A stretch of DNA of 64,000 bases from Limnoperna fortunei (GCA_944474755.1 OX104114.1:25691220-25755219); one strand, 5' to 3'. Counted from the first letter of the stretch, positions 23,958 to 36,232 are shown. A program made the numbers and translations. The notes: generated from the sequence alone by a model not told the origin.

Positions 23958-25046
23958 GTATCTTGGTTCCCAGATCCAACAACACCTCAGTCTGGAGCTG
24001 TTTACACACCAGATGGAAATGATTTTGATTTTGACAATACTTTCGTTCCTAATTCTCCAAACAGTGCTTACAATAAAAACATAAAAATGGAGGATACTGA
24101 CTCTCCTGATAGTGGCCATAAGGAAATGTCTTCGGAGAATCTGTCTTTACACACAAATCGAGGAGTAGACCCTATGTACTGGCCAAGTATCTTACGTGGA
24201 CAGGTATCAGTTAGCTCCCCTGATGCTCTGTTGACACACAACCATTTTACAGGGATTGCATCAATAACTGGAAACCCTTTTGCAAATGGTTTTGAGGACA
24301 GTTTTAATCAAAATACGATTTTGCAATGTTCATATGAAGAGAGAATGAAAATCATCACACCCTTGCCACCACAGGATGCAAGAGGAAACAGACTGGAGCT
24401 GAAATTAAGTAAAACTCCAAAAATTGATCCTCCCCCTGAATTTCGAAATTCTAAGTCATTTAGGGATTCGCAGATCTCTGCACAGAGTACTGACAGTGCT
24501 TCATCACAAGACACAAACACACTTATGAAAGACAGTGACTACTATTCAAACACAACAGGAAGTGCGCATTCTCATGTCAACAACAATGTTTTTAAAAATG
24601 GAAGCCATTCAATTGCAAGGCATTCACCTCCAATTGAAAATTCATTATCAAAATCTTCTGTTCAGCATGAAATGTTTCCAGACTCCGATTTTTCAAATGT
24701 TAGTGAGACCAGACCATTAAATGGCGGTCACTCCTTAAACTACAATGAAAATCTTTCATATCAAAATACAAGTGACAATACTCGGCTGATGTCTGATGGT
24801 CAATTTTCGGACAAATACAAACAGACAAGTTCCACATTGGATTCCATACAAAAGTTGGAACTACAGCTGAATAGGATAAATCTTGATCAGAAATCTGCAT
24901 CAGATTATTGTTTAAGGACATCGAACAATGGAAAACATGCGAAAGAAAATAGTTTCGGAAAGGACAAATCCTTTAGAGTTAAGACCATCCCCCCTCCTCC
25001 CCCTCCAAGACGGACAGAGAGTCTCTCATCAGATAATGGCAGTTAA
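23958..25046 (+). CDS. NOS1AP: NOS1AP terminal exon: long low-complexity C-terminus
   Basis: It starts in phase 0 after TCTCTTTTAG and runs open for 362 codons to a TAA. The product is rich in Ser, Asn, Thr and Asp, as expected of a disordered tail. Visible elements are an acidic DFDFDNTF patch near residue 25, an NPF tripeptide (ITGNPFANGF) that could bind EH domains, a proline run (IPPPPPPRR) near the end, and a short leucine-patterned stretch (DSIQKLELQLNRINL). Vertebrate NOS1AP ends in a PDZ-binding -EIAV; this ORF ends SLSSDNGS, which is not a classical PDZ ligand. Either the lineage lacks it or another 3' exon exists. The internal ATG at 24087 is not the start; the exon is open upstream to the acceptor. 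Confidence 0.88.
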   Translation, partial: VSWFPDPTTPQSGAVYTPDGNDFDFDNTFVPNSPNSAYNKNIKMEDTDSPDSGHKEMSSENLSLHTNRGVDPMYWPSILRGQVSVSSPDALLTHNHFTGIASITGNPFANGFEDSFNQNTILQCSYEERMKIITPLPPQDARGNRLELKLSKTPKIDPPPEFRNSKSFRDSQISAQSTDSASSQDTNTLMKDSDYYSNTTGSAHSHVNNNVFKNGSHSIARHSPPIENSLSKSSVQHEMFPDSDFSNVSETRPLNGGHSLNYNENLSYQNTSDNTRLMSDGQFSDKYKQTSSTLDSIQKLELQLNRINLDQKSASDYCLRTSNNGKHAKENSFGKDKSFRVKTIPPPPPPRRTESLSSDNGS

Positions 25047-28000
25047 TGAAATAACATTTAATCATAGATCTATGGTATACTGAAATTACAAACAAATATA
25101 TTTCCAGTGGTATTTGATTAAAATGACACATAATACTTGTATAGCGTTTAATGGAATTCGTGCATTACATTTTTGATCACAGGGTACACCTCATTTCGTT
25201 GTTCAGTAGTATTGTAACTTTGAGTTAAGGGAGGCATTCTAGAATTTGTTGAAAGGGTTTATTGTTTTCTAAATCAAGAAGCAAAATCCATGAAAATATA
25301 TTTCCCAAAAAGTTAATCTTTTCATAGTCTAAAATGACCTCCTGAATTGAATGCCAACTCTCTAGAAACTGCAGTAACAAACTTCAGTTACATATAAGTT
25401 TTTGGAAAGACTGAAATCCAAGAATTTTTTCCCTTTTAGTTGAATGCCTATTTAAATTCTGAATTATGTAATATCAGATAAATCATTTTAAAGAAATTAA
25501 AGTCACATTGAATCAACATATTTACCATGTGTATTTAAAGTCTGAACATTTCCAACATTTGTTTGCTGGATTTTACTATGAAAATACAAAAAGATGAAAT
25601 ATAAATCAATATATTTGTGTTCAATATATTATGATGGTTCAAGAGGTATATTTTGTTTTCAGGCTGTACATTGCTTGTTGTGTATGATAAATCTTTACAA
25701 TTTCATTGGTTACTAGATGTTAACAAACTATGTGTGATACATTCCTGTCAGCCGTGCTTGAATATCCTCTCATACTGCTATTACTGTTTGAATTCATGCT
25801 ATCAACCACTAACTCCCACTGTTGCTATGGTGTTTCGTGTTCAGTGTTTTATCTAGTATATAACATAACTTCTATTTGTAAAAATTGAAGACAAGTATTA
25901 TGCTTTTAAATGTAAATTTAAGAATTTGAATTTTTGTTAATTCTGATTTCAATTTAATTCTGATTAATAAGATTCTACTGTGAAGGTAGTTTGTACTAAG
26001 GAGTAATTAGAAATTTTATGTTTGACTTCAGCGTTAAAGGGGTTTTATTGATTGTTAAAATACAGGATTTTTAGTAAACAATTTAATTGGTATATGAGTA
26101 CTTCCGTTTACAGTTGATTTTTTCATGAATATAAATTTTACAAGATATAAAAAAGGTGCTTATTTATATACAAATGACAATCCAAATGATAGGAGTTTTC
26201 TGCATTCAATTTTAAAATTTGCAGTAGTTCGAAATAGATCCACACACAAGATACTTTAAAAAAATTATTAAATAAGTCTTATGTGCCACTGACAGTTGAT
26301 GACCAAACAACTCTTGTCTCAAAATAAAAAAAGCTCTTCCTGCCAATATGCTCTCATTGAAAAATTAAAGACGAAATCAACAAAACATTTTTGGGAATGT
26401 TAAAAGGGAGGTAACTCGATGTCAATGTATGAACAAGAGTTCATTTTTTTTACAGTTCCAGGAACACTGGATGAAGAATAGTGCTTATATTTGAAAACTC
26501 CTCTTGTACATTGTATCAAGCTTTTTTGAGTTTTTTTTTTGCTGAAAGATTAAGGACTGAAAGGCATTTAACTTTTTATCTTGTTTGTTTGACTGTTACT
26601 AAAAATATTAGTTATTTAAAAATATGACTGCCTTAGGCCACATCAGAATAATTGTAAGTTTCTCTTCACCAATCACCAATATGTAATGGGTCAAAGGATT
26701 ACATTTATAATTTTTTACTCCTGCTGACTTTTTTTAAATTGAAAAAAACTGTAGAAAAATGAAAACAAAAATAAAAATTAGTACTGTAGGGAATGAGAAT
26801 TATATTTATTGGTAATTTGTTATAATTTCCTTTGATCTTTACCCCCAATAAAATTAGTATCAACGCTCAGTAGAACAACGACTAATGATACTAGAAATTA
26901 TCAGCTGTTGGTCATTTGTCATGCGCGAACACATTGCAGAAGAATCTGCCTTACTTTTTGACCAATCGCTCATCAATATTTTAAGGAAAACTAACATCCC
27001 GAAAGTGAAACAATACATCTATCATGTATGCTGCAACTAATCAGACCTGTCCAGACACTAAGAAGTGTTACAAAATATAAAACGCAACACACAATCAGTA
27101 TCTAGAGAATATCTTATTCGTCTCCTGAAATAAGAATAACGAACAATGTACATACAATACCCTCCTTTTTTGTATGGCAGTACGCTCAAATTTCGGCGAT
27201 AAACGGGTCTTGAAAGTGTATCGCTTTAAGGGCGTTAATTGGTTGAAACACATGTGTATCATTAATAGAGATTAAAGTGCAGGATCTTTAACAGTACACT
27301 TCGTTTTGATCGCTGAATGAATGAAGATTGCCGAAACATCGAGTATGTGACCGTAGACGTAGTTGATAGGCTATAGCCCTTTATACTACAGGCAACTAAT
27401 TACTTGGTGTTACACAGGCAGAAATTTTCATTATATATTTAGGGGGTAAGGAATCAAAATGGATTGATTTATCAATATCGGTATCCCCATAAACGAAATA
27501 ACTGACATGCACACCAAGACGGTCAGTGAAAGAAATCGTAATCAGAATCATTTTCTTCTTTGAAGAAACATTAATATAGTTTTCAATCATGCTAACCTAC
27601 CTCTTTAAACTTTTTCGTAAACTGAAATTGGTTTCAGATTGACATTTCTTCTCATTCATTTGAAATTCCCTCCTGCTCCATCTGTGCAATCGCTTCCAGT
27701 TTTTGCATGAATGAGGTAGGATTGACGTCATGTCAGACCACATTACGCAAACTAATTTTACAAAAGAAGTAGTGCACAGATTCATACCGTAAAAGCGGCA
27801 CTATTACAAAGCAAAGTAACCTCAAATATGTAAAAAAAAAACCGAAAACAAATAAAAAAGATGTATTTAAATTGAGAAATTACCGATAAATAAATTACTA
27901 GTATTTTTTTTCCGCTCGACAAGGATTATCAGGTCCATATCAGATTCGCTCTACGAGCTCATCTGATATCGACCTGATAATCCTTGTCTCGCGAAAAAAA

Positions 28001-30150
28001 ATACTAATAATTAATATATATTGACTTTTGTATTGTTTTGTATCTGGATGATAGATCTGTACACACATTTATTAATGTTATTGTAATATTTTTTTAAAGA
28101 TTTTTTTTAAGTTGTTAGTGTCTCAACAATTCATATATGTGCCAAAAATGTATTGTTATTTTTATTGCCAATTTTAAAAAAAAAGCTATTTGTATTGATG
28201 TTAAGAAATCAAAATGGTATTGTTTTCTATTAATCATTTTTTAATTTAAACTTCTATTTAATGTACTTTACTTTCTTATTGAGAGTATAGGGAATAGAGA
28301 GAAACACAATCAAGTATACATAAAACAATTTTAAATAAATGTTATAATGCTAAATTCAATCCAGCTACTCTTTTTTTTTAAACCCCTTTACCTGGCCTAG
28401 ATTTCTCGAAACAACCTAAGTAGATTGGGGCTTCCGCTTTTTCATTTCCTGATAATTACAATTAATTGTATGTAATAAAGTTTTTTTTTTAATTTGCTTA
28501 AGTGAAACATTATGTGTATTTTAAATTATATATCTTTTCATTTTTTATGCATTCTTTTATGCATTATCAAAAAATATCACTTTTATGGAGTAGTAGTCAT
28601 TTCTCAAAGGGAGATAATTCAAGTTGAAATTTATACAGAAAATTAAGTTAACATTTTCTTTAAAAAAATTGATGTTTTTCCTATTCAACTGAAGTTTGGA
28701 TAAAGGGAAACCATGCAAGTAAATAATACATTTCTATCATTTTCTTTAATTTAGTCAGATCTCAGAGTCGTCTTTGATGGTCAAATTCATCTTAGATTTT
28801 TTCTAGAAATCTGGGTCTGGACTGAAGCAGGATATAATTGAATACTCATTGTTATTTTGTAGTATTTGTTGCAATAGTCCCATGTCTCTGGGCTTTACCT
28901 TAGTTGTGTTCATTTAATGATATGATCATATTTATATGACACTTGTTTTGAAAATTAATTCAGAGTGTATTTGTATATAGTGAATATATTTAGTTATATG
29001 TTATAGTGACCAAAATTATTTTTACAAGTAAGTTGTTACAGAGTAGTATTTATGATTTGAAGTAATTGATTGTTCAATTCATTACCATACACTGCAGGTT
29101 CAGTATTAAGGCCTGTGCTACTTGTGCATGCCAGTCTGAATATAATATTGGAAAATTGGAATGTAGGCTTGTACATGGGACAGAGTTTGTAAGAATTAAA
29201 AAAAAAATCTCTCTTCCTTACCATAAATGCCAATGCCCTTCAATCTGTTCCTACCATTTGTTCTATGGATGACTGAATTATAAAATTATCTGGTGTTAAA
29301 ATTGGTGCAGTATTGATACTAGTACGGAAAAATTTAAATTTTCCACTCTTTCAGGTCGAGAAGGAAAACAATATACATGTATTCTACATGCCACAACTGA
29401 TACTGTGAAATGCAGTGTAATGGTAACTGTAATAATCTTCTGAGGACTATTCTATTTACAATGTACAGACAGGTAGGACAATTAGTCCAAACATTGTCCT
29501 ATGACCTAGAGATACATTTTGTTTTTGTTATTTAATAGACAAATTCTGCTGTGGTCAGTGTCATGATCTACGCTCTCCTTCCAAAAAAAATAATATATTA
29601 AAAAATCTCTTCTTTCTACCTCACCATATTATTTTTATGTTCTTGAAATCAAAGCTGATTGAAATGGACAATTCAATTGTATACTTAAAAAAACAAAGAA
29701 ATTATTAAGTGCTTACATCAATTTTACATCATTATTTGTGGAGTATTGTTACATGATGTATGTACTGTAATGTACACTGTATCAATTATTTATTATGATG
29801 ATGTTTTATGGTATTAGAGCAATATTTTTCATAGAAGTACATTTTTACCTTAATTTCAACTGTTTGCGTGTCTTACAAGTTGTATTGAAATAATGTATTG
29901 TCACAATAGACAGGATCTGAAAGACAATAATAATTACAAATGAAAGTTAATATATTTTGTGTTGCCTTCTTAATTATTAACTGGTTACTATAGGTAAAAG
30001 TGGTATTAAACACCACTTCAACAAATAAAACACTAGACAAAGCATAGAAACGACAAGTCAGTACTTGTCTCACTCAGTATTATAGTAACAAGGACATTAA
30101 CTTCCCTGTCCTGAAACAATATATCCCAAGACCTACAGAAATTTTGAAGA
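25047..30150 (+). other. NOS1AP 3' UTR and intergenic DNA
   Basis: AT-rich sequence follows the NOS1AP stop. Several AATAAA-type signals exist (for example near 26323 and 26846, and an AATAAAG near 28475), so the real polyadenylation site cannot be chosen by eye. A less AT-rich patch lies at about 26880-27390. A near-perfect hairpin occupies 27898-28007. Scattered short ORFs (25653, 27396, 27597, 29036) have no recognisable domains or splice context and are not called. Confidence 0.55.
27898..28007. repeat. Near-perfect hairpin element, ~110 bp
   Basis: The left arm (GACAAGGATTATCAGGTC then ATATCAGAT) pairs with the right arm (ATCTGATAT then GACCTGATAATCCTTGTC). The outer TAGTATTTTTTTT also pairs with AAAAAAAATACTA. 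The centre reads TTCGCTCTACGAGCTCA, close in pattern to the centre of the hairpin at 35641 (TTCGCCCTGTCGGGCTCA). A clean 9 bp target duplication was not found here. Confidence 0.9.
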
Positions 30151-30159
30151 AATCTTTGT

Positions 30160-30590
30160 TTTGAGTCATCATAATACATGGTAACATGAGCTCTGTAGAG
30201 GTCTTTAAATGAATTATGATAAACATAATACTTGTATTCAAACAATATATCGTTAAGTGAAGGTCATTGAGATTGTTTTAGTAAAGTGGTGTATGCGCTG
30301 TTATCATCATCATATATATACCTTAATGCACGTTCCTGTATTTTTTCAAATTTTTTGGTATTGTGTTCAGAGCAGAAATGCCTAACTAGAGGGCAGTAGC
30401 TTAGGTTAGACATTTAACTGTACGTAAGACTTACAGCAGAGTCAGTTAGTCCATAGGTTTTTTTTATTTTAGTAAAAACAAATCTTGAGGTAGGCAATCA
30501 AAGGCTTTTCTCAGATCAACAAGTATAAATGTTAAGAAGTGTCTAGTGCCCTTTTCCAATCTTCAAATATTTTTAATAGAGCTTATGGAA
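30160..30590 (-). pseudogene. Collapsed LINE reverse-transcriptase remnant
   Basis: On the minus strand, one frame reads ILVDLRKAFDCLPQDLFLLK, the D-x-x-KAFD motif of a non-LTR reverse transcriptase (motif A). After stops and a frame change, another reads KKIQERALRYIYDDDNSAYT followed by LLKQSQ and PSLNDI, the typical segment downstream of the catalytic YADD in CR1/Jockey-like elements. The YADD region between them is missing, so most of the RT core is deleted. It is not functional. The clade cannot be set from these fragments. Confidence 0.72.
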
Positions 30591-30605
30591 ACTTCTTACT
30601 TTAAT

Positions 30606-30862
30606 TTGTTTGTTTGTATTGAATGATGTTTAACGCCATTTTTAGCAATTTGTCAACTATATCAAGGCTTCCCGTTTTTATTGGTGGAGGAAGCCGGAGA
30701 AAACCCCTGACCTGCGGTAGTAAAACTGGCAATCCTTGTCAATTAAGATTGGAGTCGAGTACACCCTGCTCGCAGTGAGAATAGAACCCGCAATTTCAGT
30801 GTTGACAGACCATGCGATCAATAGTAGACGGACTACTTTAACCACTCGGGCACAGAGGCCTC
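30606..30862 (-). repeat. tRNA-derived SINE, minus-strand copy with target-site duplication
   Basis: The reverse complement of the family is complete: the TTTGTTTG tail comes first, then GGCAATCCTTGTCAATTAAG, a B-box complement GAATAGAACCC and the head CCGAGGCC-type end (here CAGAGGCC). It is flanked by the 12 bp duplication TCTTACTTTAAT (30594-30605 and 30863-30874). Confidence 0.92.
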
Positions 30863-30874
30863 TCTTACTTTAAT

Positions 30875-31766
30875 ACCAGAGGCGGTAAAACACTTGAAAT
30901 ATTCTAACAACATAAATACATTCATCTTCCAATTTTTTATTCGTATTACATAATTTTTTGTTCCCACATTCAAGCAGTTGATTTCACGACCATCTATACT
31001 ATTAACCCCTCATACAAAATGCAAGATGGTTTAAAACAATCTTATTTTCTTCAAAAAGGAGGTACTTGCAGATTCAAATACACTAAGTTTTTGGTAGAAA
31101 ATCAATATTTTTGGACACCGATTCCAAAATAAACTTCATAACAGAAGACATTAGCAATATACTGGACCTTTAATATACAACAGGTTTGTCGAATTTGGGT
31201 AGTGCATATTTTTTTATATGCATATTTGTCTGTACAAATACAAAGCTGAACTTATTCAAGGAATAATGAATAAGACAAATTAGTTCATACTATAAATTTT
31301 TACGTTCAATATTTAGGTGACATCATAGGCATAGGTTAAGTGACATGTTTATATATCCTAAAATTGAATTAAAAAATTCTGGTCTTTATTAATACTCCTT
31401 GAACTTGACAAGAACTAAAATATATACAGTTTGTGCAAATTTATTGATTCATGTCAGACCTACAGTGCTTCGGCTATATACAGTACGTAAACAAGTTGCA
31501 GGAAGGGATTGACTAATATGCAGGACATATCAACTACCAATTGGAGTTCGGTAAGAAATACATTTATCCTTTTTGTAGTAGCTACAAAGAGCCTATTTCT
31601 AAGAATGCCTACATATTCTGCCTTTAAGTGAAAAGGAGTGTTGCATTATCCATACACGTCACTCGTTATGACCTATGACTATTTTTTTCATATTTTAACC
31701 TGACAGTCTCCCCCAACGACTTGGCATCCTCTGTCCTCAACCTTGTGACGAGCTATGCAGGTTTTT
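30875..31766. other. Intergenic, nothing recognised
   Basis: AT-rich sequence with no supported gene or repeat between the SINE and the left edge of the inverted duplication. Confidence 0.6.
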
Positions 31767-32065
31767 GGTTCGAGATCTGGAATCCTCATAGTACCCAGAA
31801 TGATTAGTACAGACAGACAGATATGATCATGTATGCACGGTACTCAGTTATACATTAAAGGACAGTATCGAAATGTGATTTATTTTATTTTTGTATGCTG
31901 TGACTTTCAATAGTGTCCATATAGAAACAGTGTTAATGCAATGTTTAAAATTGTATTTTGTATAATTGAATTTTTCATGCTACATTTTATGTCTACAATG
32001 AAACATTTATAATGAACACCAACATGTCGCCATTTTCGTACACACATTTCTTCATATAGTGCCAA

Positions 32066-32598
32066 GTGCCTCATTGGCCGTGTGGTTAAGGTAGTTCGTC
32101 TACTATTGTTTGTTTGTTTGACGGAGTTTAACGCCACTTTCAGCAATTTTTCAGCTATATCATGGCGTCCAGTTTTTATTGGGGGAGGAAGCCGGAGTAC
32201 CCAGAGAAAACCCCCGACCTGCGGTAGGAAAAATAGCAATCCTTGTCAATTAAGATTGGAGTCGAGTACACCCTGCCTGCAGTGAGAATCGAACCCGCAA
32301 TCTCAGTGTTGACAGACCACGTGATCAATAGTAGAGGAACTATCTTGACCTCTCGGTGCCCAAGACCCCTCTCATCCACTATTGATAACGATGTCAGTCA
32401 ACACCGAGATTGCGTGTTCGAGTCTCACTGCGGGCAAGTTGTACTAAACTCCCAAACTTAATTGACAAGGATTGTCATTTTTTCTACCGTAGGTAGGCGG
32501 TTTTCTACGGGAATTCCTGCTTCCTCCCCTTATATAAACTGGACGCAATGATATAGCTGATAAATGGCTGAAAGTGGTGATAAACATCAAACAATCTA
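32066..32598. repeat. Nested SINEs in the left arm
   Basis: A plus-strand SINE begins with its tRNA-like head (TCATTGGCCGTGTGGTTAAG) and is interrupted after TACTATTG at 32108. A complete minus-strand SINE occupies 32109-32370. The host SINE resumes near 32371 with a repeated CACTATTG, giving an ~8 bp target duplication, and ends around 32598 with CATCAAACAATC. The mirrored structure is in the right arm (39518-40050), so both insertions predate the inverted duplication. Confidence 0.85.
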
Positions 32599-32809
32599 CT
32601 CACATATTTACTATCACAGATGTATTTTTAAGTGGCATATTTTTTCACCATAGATATATGCTTATTTGAAGTATAAAACATAACAATGTTGCAATAATAT
32701 TTTGCATATTAACGAAAATTGAAACGCATTTTTTTTATATTTTATATTTCTGTGATTTTATAGAACAAAAAGCGAGTTTAGATATGTGCCCAATTTCTTA
32801 TATTTAACT

Positions 32810-34719
32810 TCATTCTATTTTACAAATTAAAACCGTTCCAGAATCCCATGCCGTCAAAAGAAAAGTTGCACTTTTTGGTTTAAAACGCAAAATCAATGGC
32901 TCATTTATCTCTGCTGTCTCTATGATTCTAATGAGTTCGCCTTTATTTGTTAATTGATGGATATTTCCAGAAGTATGTCCTTCTATCCAAATGTTTCCCT
33001 CGCAATCAACATCAATCCCTCTTGCACATGACAATGACTGAGAAGCATATGTAAACGTCCTTTTAGCATCTTTAGTGAACAACGACACTGCATTGTTACC
33101 ATCTGTAGAGATGTAACTATCTTTTTCTAAAGAACAAATAAAGAAACTGTCCCCATTTGTCGTCCTTTCGTTTTGTTTTGTTCCGTCTTTTGATATCCAT
33201 GTTAATGTTTCGTTATATGCGGTAATAAAAACACCCCTCAACGTCCTGTAAACCAAACATAACAGAAGTTGTAATGGTCTATGTTAAAGTCATGTTCGAT
33301 ATTTGTATAACGTATATATCCGAAGAATATGCTGATGCCACGGCCACTGTGTTTTGTTTTCTATTGGTGTAATGTCAATTACTTCCTTCGGTAATATTAG
33401 TTCAGATTGATAAACGCAACTCGCATTATACTTCACTATTCTGTTGGCAGCGTGGTCTGATAGTACTATAGAGTCATCTACAAAAATTCCGCTTTTATAA
33501 TTGTATTGAACTGGGCCAACTTGGATAGTATGGTCAATTCTGATTTTGCCTGTTTGAAAATTTACTGATGGTAACCTACTCTTCACTTTTAATTTTAAAT
33601 TCGATGTTTCCTGCGATAGTACACCGAACGATTGTACATTTGTTGAGAATTCAGTTAACATCTTGTTCATTTCAAAGGTCATCGAAAATTTCTTGAGCTG
33701 TGATAGAATTTCATTGTCGTCTCCGTTTTGTTCCGAATATTTAGATATAACCTTTTTCATTTATATCAAACATTGTTGATCTGATCCATGTTGTAAGCAC
33801 GTTTCCAATATAGTTTTCCAGTTATCTACTGTACTTTTCAAACTTGATAATTCTGTAGCTTCATCAGTCAAAGATATGACAGATTTTTTCTTAGACGACG
33901 TTACAAGATCTTTCGCCTTGTCGGTCAGCTCATTAAAAAGTTTGATAACTGTATCTTTTACATCATCGATTTGTGTCCGAATTTTACCAGATTCGCTTTC
34001 GACCAGACGTATAGTTTCTTTTATGTTTGTAATTAAGTTTGAATGTCCTCACTTCTGTCTTGTAATTGCTCCAAAAGGTTTTTAGCTTTCTCAGACTGTT
34101 TTATAACAGTAGCTGCTGAGTCGATTGAAATAACGGCTTCACACTTTCCGTGTACACCATGGTTTAGAGTGATAAACACAAAAAAACTCCAATACTTTTC
34201 CAACATGATTCTCGCAGCCTACCATACCGCAAATATTCACAATTGTTTTTTTATTATTTTTATCGTCTATTAAAACAATTAAATGACTGGAAGACAATTT
34301 AAATGATCTATGACATTTTTCACACACCTTACAGTCCCTCTTCACAAACCGTTCACCATGATACTGCTTTTACAGTTTCTGAGTTTACTTTACAAGAGTT
34401 ACACATTTTTTTCTGATTTTGTGATCGCTTGTTTTTCTATCATTGAAACAGCCAACTGGTTTAACGGCAAGTTCTTTGCCCACTGCTTGGGTAAACTCAA
34501 CGTTTCTTCTACAACGAAGCCGCGTTTGCAAACAGGGCATATCAATTCTTTGATCTCGCCGTCCTTCTCAATGCAAGACAAAATGTAAGTTGATATACAA
34601 GATTCACAAAATGTATGTAAACACTGTAGATATTTCGGAATTTTAAACACCTCAAGACAGATTTTGCAAGTTAACATGTCTTTAAATTGTTCTCCTGTGT
34701 CGTTATTCTTTGTCGCCAT
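32810..34719 (-). pseudogene. TRIM-like RING/B-box/NHL-like pseudogene (left arm)
   Basis: The start codon at 34719 opens a readable RING finger (CKICLEVF...CLHTFCESC...CPVCKRG) for about 105 codons. The frame then breaks in an A-run and stops after SEKNV. Compared with the intact paralogue at 57014-58945, further lesions are a Trp-Cys codon pair turned into a stop, a base loss before the coiled coil, an in-frame TAA ahead of the segment starting MKKVISKYSEQ, and a frameshift in the propeller at ENKTQWPW. This copy also has a private ~20 bp deletion in B-box 2 (KPWCTRKV). The end matches the paralogue's SATFLLT...LICKIE. It lies in the opposite orientation to the right-arm copy. Confidence 0.9.
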
Positions 34720-34922
34720 TTTCTTAATCTCATTGTCCTGGTGTGGAGTTATATTACTAACAACCAATATAAACACTACCTGACACCTGTACAAGTCTTT
34801 GTTTACAATGTTACATTATGTTTCATTAAGCTTTTCCTATGTACTTCCTTGAGTAAACGAACAGGTTTTTCACGTTACCTGTTTGTTTATAAACAAAGTC
34901 ACGTGACAATCAATGGAATGTA

Positions 34923-35190
34923 TGTTTGTTTGTTTGTTTGAATGGTGTTTTAACGCCACATTCAGCAATTTTTCAGCTATTTCATAGCGTCCAGTTTTTA
35001 TTGGGGGAGGAAGCCGGAGTACCCGGAGAGAACCCCCGACCTGCGGTAGGAAAACTGGCAATCCTTGTCAATTAAGATTGGAGTCGAGTACACCCTGCCT
35101 GCAGTGAGAATCGAACCCGCAATCTCAGTGTTGACAGACCACGTGATCAATAGTGACGAACTACCTTGACCACTCGGCCACCGAGGCCCC
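34923..35190 (-). repeat. SINE at the inner edge of the left arm
   Basis: A complete minus-strand SINE. It is flanked by TCAATGGAATGTA (34910-34922) and TCAATGGAAT (35191-35200), its target duplication. The right-hand duplication is cut short exactly where the inverted duplication ends, so the breakpoint of the rearrangement falls in the SINE's target-site duplication. Confidence 0.92.
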
Positions 35191-35640
35191 TCAATGGAAT
35201 TTAATATTTTGCTCTTTGAATTTGACAACCGTATTAACTATTATTTCAAATTTATGTGCCAACATTTCTTACCGATTTTCCAACGGAGTGTCGATTCCAC
35301 TTTAAATATTTGCAATATTAAAAACACAAAATTTGACACCCCATATTATAATTAAGTCAAATAAAAGATTCTCATTCACAAACTTTTACAAAAAGGCTTA
35401 AAAATGACTTACCTTGTAACTTTCAAGGATCAATGAAATAAACGTCCATTCATTACGCCACATTCCAGTTGAATGACGTTGACGTTAAATAACGTAGCAC
35501 TCCGTTTTTCACAGATCACTCCGACAAAATAGTCCCCTTGAAATTGTTTTGAATAACAGATTGATTCTGTAATTTTTTTAGAACTTTTGCATGGATTTCA
35601 TATAGATATATTCTGAGTTATAATTACCGATAAACAAAAT

Positions 35641-35755
35641 ATAAGGCAATTGGTTTTAGGTAGTGGCGTTCTCATGGTGATATCTCAGGTTCGCCCTGTC
35701 GGGCTCACCTGAGATGTACCGTGAGAAAGCCACTACCAAAAACCAATTGCCTTAT
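35641..35755. repeat. Near-perfect hairpin element, ~115 bp, in the spacer
   Basis: The left arm ATAAGGCAATTGGTTTTAGG, then TAGTGGCGTTCTCATGG, pairs with a right arm ending ACCAAAAACCAATTGCCTTA. The centre is TTCGCCCTGTCGGGCTCA, like that of the hairpin at 27898. TATATTCTG occurs at 35607-35615 and 35753-35761 and could be a 9 bp duplication, but it does not abut the palindrome symmetrically. Confidence 0.9.
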
Positions 35756-36232
35756 ATTCTGTATCTATAGCCCATTCAGCAAGACCAACAGTAGCATGTG
35801 TCTTGTGTCCATCCATAAGAAGAAGGACCTTCTTGTTGTGTTGTATTGGAACATACTTGAGGAAATGGTTTAAATGAAATAGCGAAAGAGTTGAGTATTG
35901 AACAACCCTCGTACATCTTTCCAACAGCACCTGGTGAACATCCAACATTACAGTAAAAAATAAGGAGTAGTTGTGATCAAATCCATAGTCTCTGATGGCT
36001 TTCTTTAATTCCTTGAAGTAGTTATCAGGAGCATAAAATGAAGCAGAGTTGTAACTATTTCAAGACTCCTATGTTTTTTAACTTTCATCTCAGGCCAGCG
36101 TTCAATAAAACCTTGAAACCATTAAAAAAATATTTGGGTGGTTTTTTTCTCTTGCACCAAGCTGTACTGCGTAATCTGATGCAAGGTCAAAAACCTCCTG
36201 ACGAGAATATCCATAACCATAACTGACCATAA
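35733..36232 (-). pseudogene. pogo/Tigger-like (DDE_1) transposase remnant in the spacer
   Basis: Fragments in several frames on the minus strand follow the order of a Tigger-type transposase: GYGYSRQEVFDLASDYAVQL and GAREKNHP (DNA-binding/N-terminal part), FNGFIERWPEMKVKKHRSLE, NYFKELKKAIRDYG, then HFLKYVPIQHNKKVLLLMDG with HKTHATVGLAEWA (the second catalytic region). The region around the NVDETG motif is missing and stops and frameshifts are frequent. A related middle portion lies at 40395-41127. It is not functional. Confidence 0.75.

Larger units (their letters stand above)
31767..35200 (-). repeat. Left arm of a ~3.4 kb inverted duplication
   Basis: This arm is nearly the exact reverse complement of 36896-40394. 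The outer border is GGTTCGAGATCTGGAATCC here and GGATTCCAGATCTCGAACC there; the inner border is TCAATGGAAT here against ATTCCATTGA. Two indels account for the length difference of 65 bp: about 45 bp present only in the right arm near 40215-40260, and about 20 bp missing from the left arm within the pseudogene near 34155. Elsewhere the arms differ by scattered single bases. Confidence 0.97.

Noticed and set aside
34399..34794. RING-only protein (~105 residues) as a functional short gene in each arm
   Set aside because: The truncation comes from a frameshift relative to the intact paralogue and is followed by many further lesions. A short RING peptide could still be made, but nothing supports it.
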